Assembly (NCBI GenBank): GCA_963802275.1
Contig: CAWDIB010000006.1
Coordinates: forward strand, 248,001 to 312,000
Source of the DNA: CAZMZW01 sp963802275
GTDB taxonomy: Bacteria; Chloroflexota; Anaerolineae; Anaerolineales; Anaerolineaceae
DNA: 64,000 bases
Direction of reading: 5' to 3'
Shown: piece by piece, positions 18,328 to 26,064 of the stretch
Layout: every line of letters begins with the position of its first letter
Position numbering within the stretch: the stretch's first letter is position 1
Program-made: the position numbers and the translations under genes
The notes under the pieces: generated by a model
The model's database searches: none
What the model was told of the DNA's origin: nothing
Seen by the model: only the letters and a program-made list of their open reading frames with translations

Positions 18328-19137
18328 TTATATCCAAAACCAGGTGATCAGGTAATAACTGATGACACCCGCCCACAACCAGGTGTCGATTCGGTCCAGC
18401 ACCCCTCCATGACCGGGAATCAGCTTGCTGGAATCCTTTAGGTTGAATTGTCGTTTAAACAGGCTCTCTCCCAGGTCCCCAAGCAAAGAAAAACTGGAAA
18501 CCGCTAGTGTGAGCCAAAACCCATTAGTGGAGGTAATGAAGGATGAATGGGGAGCTGCCAGGCTGCCAAGTACATAGCCAAACAGGCAGGCGGTCAGAAT
18601 TCCTCCAAGATATCCTTCTAGTGATTTGGCTGGGCTGACCCTCTTGGACACTTTGTGTCTCCCCAGCAACGATCCAAAAAAATAAGCCCCAATGTCGCTG
18701 ATGCTCACCCCCAGGATGGCTAGGAGTATCCAAAAGGTTCCTTCTGGTAAAAATCGAAGTGCTATGACATAACTGCCCAGCCAGCCCACATAAATGATCC
18801 CGCCCAGCGTGAAGCAAAAATCCAGTCCGGCTGTATCAACCCCGTGATCATACGTATAAACATGTGTTGCCAGACTTGCCAGCACGAACACGGATAGAAC
18901 CAATCCGCTCAAGTCCTGGTTCGTAACAACCCTGGACATTGCCAGGCAGATGGTTCCAAGAATAATAAGCAATCTGTTTGGGGAATAGCTGGCTCCTTTG
19001 AACATATGCCAGAATTCCCATGCGCCAACTCCTAAAATAACAGCAATGGTAATTATAAATACCCATCCGCCATAAATAACTGCCAGCATACAGATGGGAA
19101 TAATTATGATTGCGCTCAGAATGCGTTGATGCAGCAT
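18328..19137 (-). CDS. cdsA: phosphatidate cytidylyltransferase
   Basis: Integral membrane enzyme that makes CDP-diacylglycerol from CTP and phosphatidate. The C-terminal signature is intact: ESLFKRQFNLKDSSKLIPG followed by HGGVLDRID. Several membrane helices cover the rest. The ATG at 19137, 4 nt after the uppS stop, gives about 269 aa; an alternative TTG at 19179 overlaps uppS. It is the last gene of frr-uppS-cdsA, which in many bacteria follows pyrH directly. Confidence 0.95.
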   Translation of the reverse strand: MLHQRILSAIIIIPICMLAVIYGGWVFIITIAVILGVGAWEFWHMFKGASYSPNRLLIILGTICLAMSRVVTNQDLSGLVLSVFVLASLATHVYTYDHGVDTAGLDFCFTLGGIIYVGWLGSYVIALRFLPEGTFWILLAILGVSISDIGAYFFGSLLGRHKVSKRVSPAKSLEGYLGGILTACLFGYVLGSLAAPHSSFITSTNGFWLTLAVSSFSLLGDLGESLFKRQFNLKDSSKLIPGHGGVLDRIDTWLWAGVISYYLITWFWI

Positions 19138-19141
19138 GGAT

Positions 19142-19882
19142 TCAGGTCTTACCTGTCTGGGAGGGTTTGCGTCCGCCAAAGCGGCGCTCGCGCTGGTTGT
19201 AAGCTTGAATGGCCTTCTCCAGTTCGGGTTTCTTAAAATCAGGCCAAAGAATTGGTGTGAAGTACCATTCGGAATAGGCTGTCTGCCAAAGCAAAAAGTT
19301 CGAAGTGCGCATCTCTCCTGATGTGCGGATGACCAGGTCGGGGTCGGGCAGGTTGGCGGTGAATAAATGCCGGCTGATTGTTTCTTCGTTCACCTCATTG
19401 CTCTTGATTCCCTCTTTGACTAATTGTTCAACCGCATATACGATTTCATCCCGTCCCCCGTAATTCCAGGCGATGTTTAAGACCAATCTCTGATTATTCT
19501 TGGTCAGCTCCATCGCCTCCCGGATCTTTTTGCTCAACTCCGCATTCAATCTTTCCAACCGCCCAATGTGGCGCAATTGCACCCCCTGTTGATGCAGTTC
19601 TCCCAGCTCTTTCTCCAGTGATTCTGCCAGGATTTTTAACAATCCAGAGACCTCGTCCGGTGACCGTTTCCAATTTTCTGTGGAAAAGGCATATACGGTC
19701 AGATATTTCACGCCAAATTCAACGCAGGCCTTGATGATTTCGCGCAAATTTTCAGTACCCGCCTGGTGCCCGGCCAGGCGCGGCAGAAAGTGTTTTTCCG
19801 CCCAACGCCCGTTGCCATCCATGATGATGGCGATGTGCTGTGGACCGTTGGGCAGGTTCTCTCCGTTTTTGTGGTTTGCCAT
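19142..19882 (-). CDS. uppS: undecaprenyl diphosphate synthase
   Basis: cis-Prenyltransferase making the C55 carrier lipid for cell-wall synthesis. The signature HIAIIMDGNGRWAE near residue 17 holds the catalytic aspartate; later motifs YAFSTENWKR, NYGGRDEIV and DLVIRTSGE are also present. The ATG at 19882 (MANHKNGENL) gives 246 aa, of family length; the longer open frame to 20074 overlaps frr and is not used. It starts 10 nt after the frr stop. Confidence 0.96.
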   Translation of the reverse strand: MANHKNGENLPNGPQHIAIIMDGNGRWAEKHFLPRLAGHQAGTENLREIIKACVEFGVKYLTVYAFSTENWKRSPDEVSGLLKILAESLEKELGELHQQGVQLRHIGRLERLNAELSKKIREAMELTKNNQRLVLNIAWNYGGRDEIVYAVEQLVKEGIKSNEVNEETISRHLFTANLPDPDLVIRTSGEMRTSNFLLWQTAYSEWYFTPILWPDFKKPELEKAIQAYNQRERRFGGRKPSQTGKT

Positions 19883-19892
19883 CTGTAATGCT

Positions 19893-20450
19893 CTAAACTT
19901 CCATGATTTCCTTGACCTTTTTATCTCCGATGGCATCGATTTCTTCAATGACCCGGTCGGTGATTTTTTGAATTTCCTCTTCACCGGTCTCCAGGTCATC
20001 TTTTGAGAGCAGTTTGGCTTCCTCGTATTCCCGCAATTCCTTGTTGATGTCGCGCCGCACATTTCGCACGGCAATGCGTGCGTCCTCCAGGCGGCTGTTG
20101 ACGTATTTGGTCAGGTCCCGGCGGCGTTCCTCATTCAAAGGCGGCAGGTTGAGGCGGATGACTTTTCCGTCACTCAATGGGTTCAGTCCAAGTTCAGACG
20201 CGAGAATGGCACGGTCAATATCCTTGATGGAATTGATGTCAAAGGGTCTGATCAGCAGCTGGCGTGGCTCCGGTACGCTGATGGTGGCGAGTTGAATAAG
20301 GGGTACGGTGGCTCCGTAATAATCGATCGGCATTTTTTCAATCAACGCCGGGCTGGCTCTCCCTGTGCGCACACCTGCCATGTCTTCTTCCAGGGCAGTG
20401 ATGGCGCTTTTCATCCTTTTTTCAGCATCCGCAACTGTTTCCTTGATCAT
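19893..20450 (-). CDS. frr: ribosome recycling factor
   Basis: 185-aa factor that splits post-termination ribosomes together with EF-G. Family marks are RTGRASPALIEKMPIDYYG and LTKYVNSRLEDARIAVRNVRRD. AGGAG precedes the ATG. First gene of frr-uppS-cdsA. Confidence 0.97.
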   Translation of the reverse strand: MIKETVADAEKRMKSAITALEEDMAGVRTGRASPALIEKMPIDYYGATVPLIQLATISVPEPRQLLIRPFDINSIKDIDRAILASELGLNPLSDGKVIRLNLPPLNEERRRDLTKYVNSRLEDARIAVRNVRRDINKELREYEEAKLLSKDDLETGEEEIQKITDRVIEEIDAIGDKKVKEIMEV

Positions 20451-20544
20451 TTTTTCTCCTGGTGATTTGAAATGGATGGAAAAACCGCTTCAAGCATAAA
20501 TAATAGCATACCTTGTGAATAATTTTCCAGTAGTGATCAACTTC

Positions 20545-20573
20545 TTGATAAAATAGAACAATAGTGCTAAAAT
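20545..20573 (+). promoter_or_regulatory. strong sigma-70-type promoter of the small gene at 20597
   Basis: TTGATA (20545-20550), 17-nt spacer, TAAAAT (20568-20573). The predicted transcript would start about 16 nt before the ATG, leaving room for the GAGGTG ribosome-binding site. Confidence 0.8.
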
Positions 20574-20596
20574 AATTTTATCGAAGAGGTGATTTT

Positions 20597-20824
20597 ATGA
20601 AACACGGTATTCTGTGGTTTGATGATTCAAATATGGGTCTCGCGGAAAAGATTGACCACGCGGTGGAATATGTTCGAAAAAAATACAGCAAAGTGCCCCG
20701 TTTTTGTTATGTCCACCCCAGCATGCTGGAAAACGAAGCCGGTTTTGGGCGGGATGGATTAAGTGTCCGATCCAGTTCTTCGGTGATGCCCAATCACTTT
20801 TGGTTGGAGTTGCAATTCGAATGA
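20597..20824 (+). CDS. small hypothetical protein, 75 aa
   Basis: A 75-aa soluble protein (starting MKHGILWFDDSN). It has its own consensus-like promoter and a good GAGGTG site, so it is very likely expressed. The sequence contains a CYVHP segment and one cysteine. I do not recognise the family. It sits between divergent frr and convergent acpS, ending 4 nt before the acpS stop. Confidence 0.7.
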   Translation: MKHGILWFDDSNMGLAEKIDHAVEYVRKKYSKVPRFCYVHPSMLENEAGFGRDGLSVRSSSSVMPNHFWLELQFE

Positions 20825-20827
20825 CAT

Positions 20828-21196
20828 TCACTCGCCAATGAAGGTAGCCGTTGCCACAGCATAATGCCGGCTGTGGCTGATGCTGACCGACCATTCCTTC
20901 AAACCAAGTTCCTGCACAAGGTTCAGGGCTTTGTTTTTCAAGTTCAATACCGGCCTTCCATTCTCATCGTGGAGGATTTCCATATCTTGAAAACTGACCG
21001 GACCTATACCGCATCCAAGCGCCTTGACCACCGCTTCCTTGGCTGCAAATTTTCCCGCCAGGGATGCATTGGCATCCTTGACCTCTGCCTGTTCTTTTTC
21101 CGTTAATACCCTGTGGATGAACCGCTTGCGAATGGCAGGTTCGAGTTTCTCGAAACGCTCAATCTCGATCAGGTCAATACCGGTTTGGATTTTCAT
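20828..21196 (-). CDS. acpS: holo-[acyl-carrier-protein] synthase
   Basis: Transfers 4'-phosphopantetheine from CoA to acyl carrier protein. The Mg-binding motif GIDLIEIERF is at the N-terminus, and FAAKEAVVKALG is the second signature. The ATG at 21196 lies one base after the stop of the M16 gene, so translation is coupled; 122 aa is a normal length. Confidence 0.95.
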   Translation of the reverse strand: MKIQTGIDLIEIERFEKLEPAIRKRFIHRVLTEKEQAEVKDANASLAGKFAAKEAVVKALGCGIGPVSFQDMEILHDENGRPVLNLKNKALNLVQELGLKEWSVSISHSRHYAVATATFIGE

Positions 21197-21197
21197 C

Positions 21198-22490
21198 TCA
21201 ATTGCTTTTCTGGAGGGTGCCGGCGGATACAATTGCCAGCCGCTTGACATCCAGGTACCGCCGGGAGCTTTCCAGGATTTGTTTCGCCGAGATCTCATTC
21301 AACAAACGCGCATAATCCCGGTAGTATTCCAAGCCAAGCTCAAAGTATTCCATCGTTAAAACGGCATTTGCCAATCCGGCGTTGGATTCAAGCGAGAGCG
21401 CCAGTCGTCCGCTTAAATGTGATTTGGAATCGCTTAATTCCTCTTCTGTAACGGGTTCGTGAATGAAACGGGCAATCTCCTGCTTGATTAATTCAATCGC
21501 CTTTTCAGAATTGGCCGGGTTGACCCCTGCCATGAATTCCCAATCCCCGCCTTCCCGCCAGCTGTTCAGGCTGCTGCCCGCATAGTACGCCAACCCCGAT
21601 TTGATGCGCACCGCTTCGCCAATGCGCCCAAGCATGCCGAATTGACCCAGAATGTCGTTTCCCAGATACGCTGGCAGAAAATCCGGCGAGTTCCTCGCCG
21701 GGCCATGGCAGCCCAAAAGCAGGTCCATTTGGTTTTTTTCTTGAATTTCCACATGTTCGCGGATGCTTTTCTCCAATGGCGGTATTGTTGTGAAATTAGG
21801 TCTTTTTTCTTTTGCTGCTGACCATTTCTCAAAATATCCGCATGCAATTTCATATGCCTTTCTGACTTGAATGCCCCCCGCTATGATCAATACCATCTCA
21901 TTCGTTCCATAAAGCCTGTCATGGAAATCCACTAGGTCTTCCCGCTGTATTGCCTGGATTGATTCTGGCGTTCCATCCGCTGGATTGCCCAGCGGGTGGT
22001 TGGGAAATAGCAGCTTGTCCAGGGTCAGGGATGACTGGTCTGCGGTGTCCTGTTCGCGGATGGCGAGCGCGCTGAGGATTTGAGCACGCAGTCGTTCAAG
22101 ATATTCATCCGGGAAACTTGGGTGCATCAGGCAATCTGCACTGATATCAAGCAAAAGCGGGAGGTCTTCTGACAGGCATTTGCCTGCAAACCAGGTGTTG
22201 TGCGCGCTGGTGCTGAAGTTCAGGCTGGCCCCACAGGATTCAAGTGCCAGGTGAAGTTGTTGAAAATTTCTCGTTTGTGTTCCCCTTGTCAGCATGGAAG
22301 CCGTGAAATTAGCCAATCCCAGCTTCTCCGCTGGGTCGCTTCTGCTTGACGCACCAATCAATCCAACCAGGCTGACCGCGGCTGAATTGGGATTTTCCAG
22401 GCAAAGGATGCGAATGCCATTGGCCAGTTCATGCCGATGGATTGTGTCGGGTCCGGGAATGCTCGTGACGGTTAGGTTGTGGTTTTTCAT
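21198..22490 (-). CDS. M16-family peptidase homologue without the zinc motif
   Basis: A 430-aa member of the pitrilysin (M16) family. The region aligned to the zinc site reads GLANFTASMLTRGT, so the HxxEH motif is absent, and the protein is probably the non-catalytic partner of the M16 gene upstream. The glycine-rich C-terminal part (GRIGEAVRIKSGLAYYAGSS) is typical of the substrate-binding half. Its start overlaps the stop of the catalytic gene (ATGA, 22487-22490). In two-subunit M16 enzymes one chain carries the active site and the other shapes the chamber. Confidence 0.9.
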   Translation of the reverse strand: MKNHNLTVTSIPGPDTIHRHELANGIRILCLENPNSAAVSLVGLIGASSRSDPAEKLGLANFTASMLTRGTQTRNFQQLHLALESCGASLNFSTSAHNTWFAGKCLSEDLPLLLDISADCLMHPSFPDEYLERLRAQILSALAIREQDTADQSSLTLDKLLFPNHPLGNPADGTPESIQAIQREDLVDFHDRLYGTNEMVLIIAGGIQVRKAYEIACGYFEKWSAAKEKRPNFTTIPPLEKSIREHVEIQEKNQMDLLLGCHGPARNSPDFLPAYLGNDILGQFGMLGRIGEAVRIKSGLAYYAGSSLNSWREGGDWEFMAGVNPANSEKAIELIKQEIARFIHEPVTEEELSDSKSHLSGRLALSLESNAGLANAVLTMEYFELGLEYYRDYARLLNEISAKQILESSRRYLDVKRLAIVSAGTLQKSN

Positions 22491-23785
22491 CGGTTGCCTC
22501 GTGCATTGCGCGGCTGGTAGATGCCAATCACCCTGTGGCTGGCATCCAGGTAGGTTTGCGCCGCGCTGATTATCTCCTCGGCGGCCACCTCTTCCAGTTT
22601 TTCAATATACGATTCAAACCAGGCATGGCTGGCAAACATATTACTGTAACCCATCCAAAATGCCTGGTTGGTGATATTTTCACTTCCGTACGCAAATAAT
22701 GCCTTGGCCTGTTTGATGGCCATCTGTATTTCTTCGCTCGTGATCTTATGACTCTTCAACCGATCAATTTCATCATCAATGGTGCGGATCACATCCTGGG
22801 CTTTTTTCTGTGGATGGATGGTGGCAGAGATATCAAACAAATAAGGATCAATGGTGGCGGTGAGCCCGCCGCTCACATTGACCGCCAAATCTTTTTCCAC
22901 CAGCGCTTGGTAAAGCCGGCTGGTTTTATTGGAAATGCCGCTCCCAAACATGTTGAGTGACGTGGGTCCGCTCAGTATGCTGTCAAGGACGGATAGGATA
23001 AAGAAATCCTTATCTGCCGCTCTTGGCGCTCGGTACACAATTTGCAGATAAATGGTCTCACCGGGTCCTTCAATGATGACTTCTTTTTCTGTTTCAGGGG
23101 GAATATCAGAAACTATTTGCAGGCTGGGCTGCAATGCGGATGGAATTCCCTCGTAAATTATACGCAACCGCTTTTCCATTTCATCTATCGCAAAGTCCCC
23201 CGCCAGCGCCACCAGTGCATTGGCAGGCGAGTAATAGTGCTGGTAATGTTGAACCAGGGCATCTCTTGATACAGTGCTGATATCTTCCTGGGTGCCAATG
23301 ACCTCATAATGGTAGGGGTGACTTGGAAATGCTTCTGCTTGTACCGCTTCCGATAACTGGAACAGGGGCTCATTTTCATTTCCTTCCCGTTCCGAGAGGA
23401 TGACCGTGCGTTCGGTCTCAATTTCCTCGGCTGTGAAAAGGCAGTTGACCATCCGGTCGGCTTCCATATGCAGGGAAAAATCAATCTTGTCGGATGGCAT
23501 TGTTTCGTAGAAGGTTGTCCAGTCAAGAAACGTCATGCCATTCATCACCCCGCCTTCACGTGCGATGGCATGGTCAATCACATTGGCCGGATATTGTCTG
23601 GTGCCTTTGAACAGGATGTGTTCAACAAAATGAGAGATACCGGTAATGCCGGGCTTCTCATTGCGTGAGCCAACCCGGTACCAGATCCATTGGCTGATGA
23701 GCGGTGCGCTGTGAATCTCTTTAAGCAGGATGGTCAATCCATTTTCGAGCTGAATTTGGTGTATTTCTGTTGGGTTTGGCGGCAT
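22487..23785 (-). CDS. M16-family zinc peptidase, catalytic subunit
   Basis: A 432-aa M16 metallopeptidase. The inverted zinc motif HFVEH lies in GISHFVEHILFKGT, and the third ligand glutamate is expected in the ETERTVILSEREGNENEP segment downstream. It has no signal peptide. It overlaps the non-catalytic M16 gene by 4 nt and heads the operon M16-M16-acpS. Substrates are probably cytoplasmic peptides or ribosomally made precursors, but nothing in the window shows which. Confidence 0.93.
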   Translation of the reverse strand: MPPNPTEIHQIQLENGLTILLKEIHSAPLISQWIWYRVGSRNEKPGITGISHFVEHILFKGTRQYPANVIDHAIAREGGVMNGMTFLDWTTFYETMPSDKIDFSLHMEADRMVNCLFTAEEIETERTVILSEREGNENEPLFQLSEAVQAEAFPSHPYHYEVIGTQEDISTVSRDALVQHYQHYYSPANALVALAGDFAIDEMEKRLRIIYEGIPSALQPSLQIVSDIPPETEKEVIIEGPGETIYLQIVYRAPRAADKDFFILSVLDSILSGPTSLNMFGSGISNKTSRLYQALVEKDLAVNVSGGLTATIDPYLFDISATIHPQKKAQDVIRTIDDEIDRLKSHKITSEEIQMAIKQAKALFAYGSENITNQAFWMGYSNMFASHAWFESYIEKLEEVAAEEIISAAQTYLDASHRVIGIYQPRNARGNR

Positions 23786-23899
23786 AAGTGATTTGGCCTT
23801 ATTTATTTCTGTGAGGTGTTTCTAGGTTAGATATATTAATGGAATAAAAGAGTAATTTGTAAATTGAACTTGTAGTATTGCAAAAAAAATGGGTTCAAT

Positions 23900-24433
23900 T
23901 CAGCGCTTGGAGTCTTGCGCTGCATGGTCATGGTTTCCATTGAACAGATCGCTGCGTGAATAGGGGAACATCAACAGTAGGCCGACAGCAATGATGCCTT
24001 GCCCAATTTGAACCCCCCTGGCCTGCCAGATGCCAAAATACGGTACCACAACAGCAAATGGATGGCTGCCCAATCCGAAAATATCTGCCAACCCCGAGAT
24101 GGCTGCCACCACAAAACCGGTGCTGATGAGCCGCATCCCGATCTCTGCCGCGATGCTGGGGGTGCGTTTATGCCACAGCGAGAGGATTGCCCAGAAACCC
24201 CCAAGACAAATAAAAGCTAGCCCTACCAGCATGACGCCGATTTGGATGAAACCGATCACCGGGCTGCGGTCCATCCCAACGATTTCCGGGCGGGCGCCGA
24301 TAAAAAAGATCAGCACACCCACCAGGGTGAGGATGATGCCTAATCTGATGCGGTTGATTGGGAAGACAACGCGCTTTTCCTCCCCGGCGCGAGGAGGTTT
24401 TTTGGGGGATGTGTCCTTTTTTTTATCTGCCAT
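23900..24433 (-). CDS. membrane protein of unknown function
   Basis: A 177-aa protein with a basic, Lys/Pro-rich N-terminus (about residues 1-27) and four predicted membrane helices (about 32-50, 60-85, 100-120, 135-155). No enzymatic motif is visible. It stands alone between the S1-domain gene and the M16 operon. I do not recognise the family. Confidence 0.7.
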   Translation of the reverse strand: MADKKKDTSPKKPPRAGEEKRVVFPINRIRLGIILTLVGVLIFFIGARPEIVGMDRSPVIGFIQIGVMLVGLAFICLGGFWAILSLWHKRTPSIAAEIGMRLISTGFVVAAISGLADIFGLGSHPFAVVVPYFGIWQARGVQIGQGIIAVGLLLMFPYSRSDLFNGNHDHAAQDSKR

Positions 24434-24523
24434 GCGGCTATATCAATACCTGCATGAATAATGATAATTCAATTTGCCCGGTGTGAATTTTGTTGTTCAG
24501 GCGGGATGGTTTTGAGGCCGAAT

Positions 24524-25909
24524 TTATTCCGCTTTCTCTTCGGCAGATTGATCCGCTTCTACTTCCGTGCTGCTGGCTGCAGGTTCTTCCACTTCTTTTT
24601 TCTTGCGTGATTTTGGTGTACTTTCAGCTTTATCTTCCGCAGATTGATCCGCTTCTGCTTCCGTGCTGCTGGCTGCAGGTTCTTCCACTTCTTTTTTCTT
24701 GCGGGGTTTTGGTGCGCTTTCCGCTTTTTGCTCAGCAGGCGCTTCTGTTGTGGCCTGACTGGCTTCAATTTCCTTCTGCAGGATCTTCATGTCCAGGTCA
24801 GCATATTGCTGCGATTCCACACGCCGCAGGCTCAAACCGATGCGGTGCGAATCGGGCTCGATTTTAATGATGCGCAAGGTGACGATATCACCCTCATGAA
24901 TGACTTCCTTGGGGTGATCAATGTGTTTTTCGCTCAATTCCGAGATGTGGATCAATCCTTCCAGGTCATTTTCTAGCTTGGCAAAGGCCCCGAACTTGGT
25001 CAAACGGGTGATCTTTCCCTCAACCAGTTGGCCCACTTTCAGATCCTTGCTGTTTTCAAACCACGGGTCGGATTGCCTGGCGCGAATGGACAGGCCGATG
25101 CGTTTGTTTTCCTTGTCGATGGAAATAACCTTGACCGGCACCTGCTGCCCAACTTTCAAAACATCACCCGGATGACGGATGCGGTCCCAGGAAATCTCGG
25201 AAAGGTGCACCAAACCGTCAGCTCCATTGATGTTGACGAAAGCGCCAAAATCAGCCAGGCTGGTGACGGTTCCTGTGCGCTCATCGCCTTCCGCAAGGCT
25301 GTCAATGACCTTGTCGCGGATGCTTTCGCGTGTCTCATTGCTGGCCGCCCTTTCAGAAAAGATCAGCCGCCGCCGTTCACGATCCACTTCAATAACGGTA
25401 ACGTTGATTTCCTGTCCGACCATCGGTCCAAAGCTCTGTTCCGCGTTCTCCCCGCTCATTCCTGACCGTCTGGAAAAACTGAACTGCGATGCGGGCACAA
25501 AACCGCGCAGCTTGCCAAAAGCGACCAGCAAACCGCCTTTGTTGAATCCAACGACTTGTCCTTTGAAGGCTTCCTTGCTGCCCTGTAATTTTTCAGCATC
25601 CTGCCAGGTGGTTTCTTCCTGTGCGCGCACATAAGAGAGGATCAGGTTGCCATTATGATCTTCCGCGGTGACCACATACACCAGGATTTCCTGTCCAACC
25701 TGCATGGCAGCAAATTCTTCTGCCGGGATGGCTTCAAACTCAGCCCCATTGATGATCCCTTCGGATTTTGCCCCCACTCCCACCAGGATTTGCCCCGGGG
25801 CGATGCTGGCAATCGTGCCGTTTTTGATGTCGCCGCTTTTTAATAGGTTGGCAGACAGGTCACTTTCCCGTAAGAGTGATTCCATATTGGTTTGGTTTTC
25901 ATTTTCCAT
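24524..25909 (-). CDS. rpsA: S1 RNA-binding domain protein (ribosomal protein S1 homologue)
   Basis: About 461 aa with four S1 domains. The third and fourth are closest to consensus (GAFVNINGADGLVHLSEISW; GLIHISELSEKHIDHP), and the first two are more divergent. The C-terminal 70 residues form a Lys/Glu/Ala-rich tail containing a 32-residue repeat. The ATG at 25909 is chosen over 25948 because AGGGGG lies 3 nt upstream. A strong promoter lies about 75 nt before it. S1 proteins bring mRNA to the 30S subunit, which is of interest where leaderless mRNAs may be common. Confidence 0.88.
   Translation of the reverse strand: MENENQTNMESLLRESDLSANLLKSGDIKNGTIASIAPGQILVGVGAKSEGIINGAEFEAIPAEEFAAMQVGQEILVYVVTAEDHNGNLILSYVRAQEETTWQDAEKLQGSKEAFKGQVVGFNKGGLLVAFGKLRGFVPASQFSFSRRSGMSGENAEQSFGPMVGQEINVTVIEVDRERRRLIFSERAASNETRESIRDKVIDSLAEGDERTGTVTSLADFGAFVNINGADGLVHLSEISWDRIRHPGDVLKVGQQVPVKVISIDKENKRIGLSIRARQSDPWFENSKDLKVGQLVEGKITRLTKFGAFAKLENDLEGLIHISELSEKHIDHPKEVIHEGDIVTLRIIKIEPDSHRIGLSLRRVESQQYADLDMKILQKEIEASQATTEAPAEQKAESAPKPRKKKEVEEPAASSTEAEADQSAEDKAESTPKSRKKKEVEEPAASSTEVEADQSAEEKAE
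24543..24734. repeat. tandem 96-bp repeat inside the S1-protein gene
   Basis: Two near-identical units begin at 24543 and 24639 (both start gcagattgatccgcttct). They are in frame and encode a 32-residue Glu/Lys/Ala-rich tail repeat, so copy number could vary without breaking the gene. Confidence 0.85.
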
Positions 25910-25983
25910 GGGTTCCCCCTCATCTTTTTTGTTATTGGTCTGGTCCATAAAACTGGCTCGCTCCGCTGTGCAAGGATTAAATC

Positions 25984-26012
25984 ATTATAAGGTCTAATGA
26001 TTAAGTTGACAA
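25984..26012 (-). promoter_or_regulatory. strong promoter of the S1-protein gene
   Basis: On the minus strand TTGTCA (26012-26007), a 17-nt spacer and a perfect TATAAT (25989-25984). The expected leader is about 65-70 nt. Confidence 0.85.
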
Positions 26013-26064
26013 CCTCTCAAAAACGATCTCTGTTTGCATCTGCCATTCCGAAAGTTGTGCTGGT

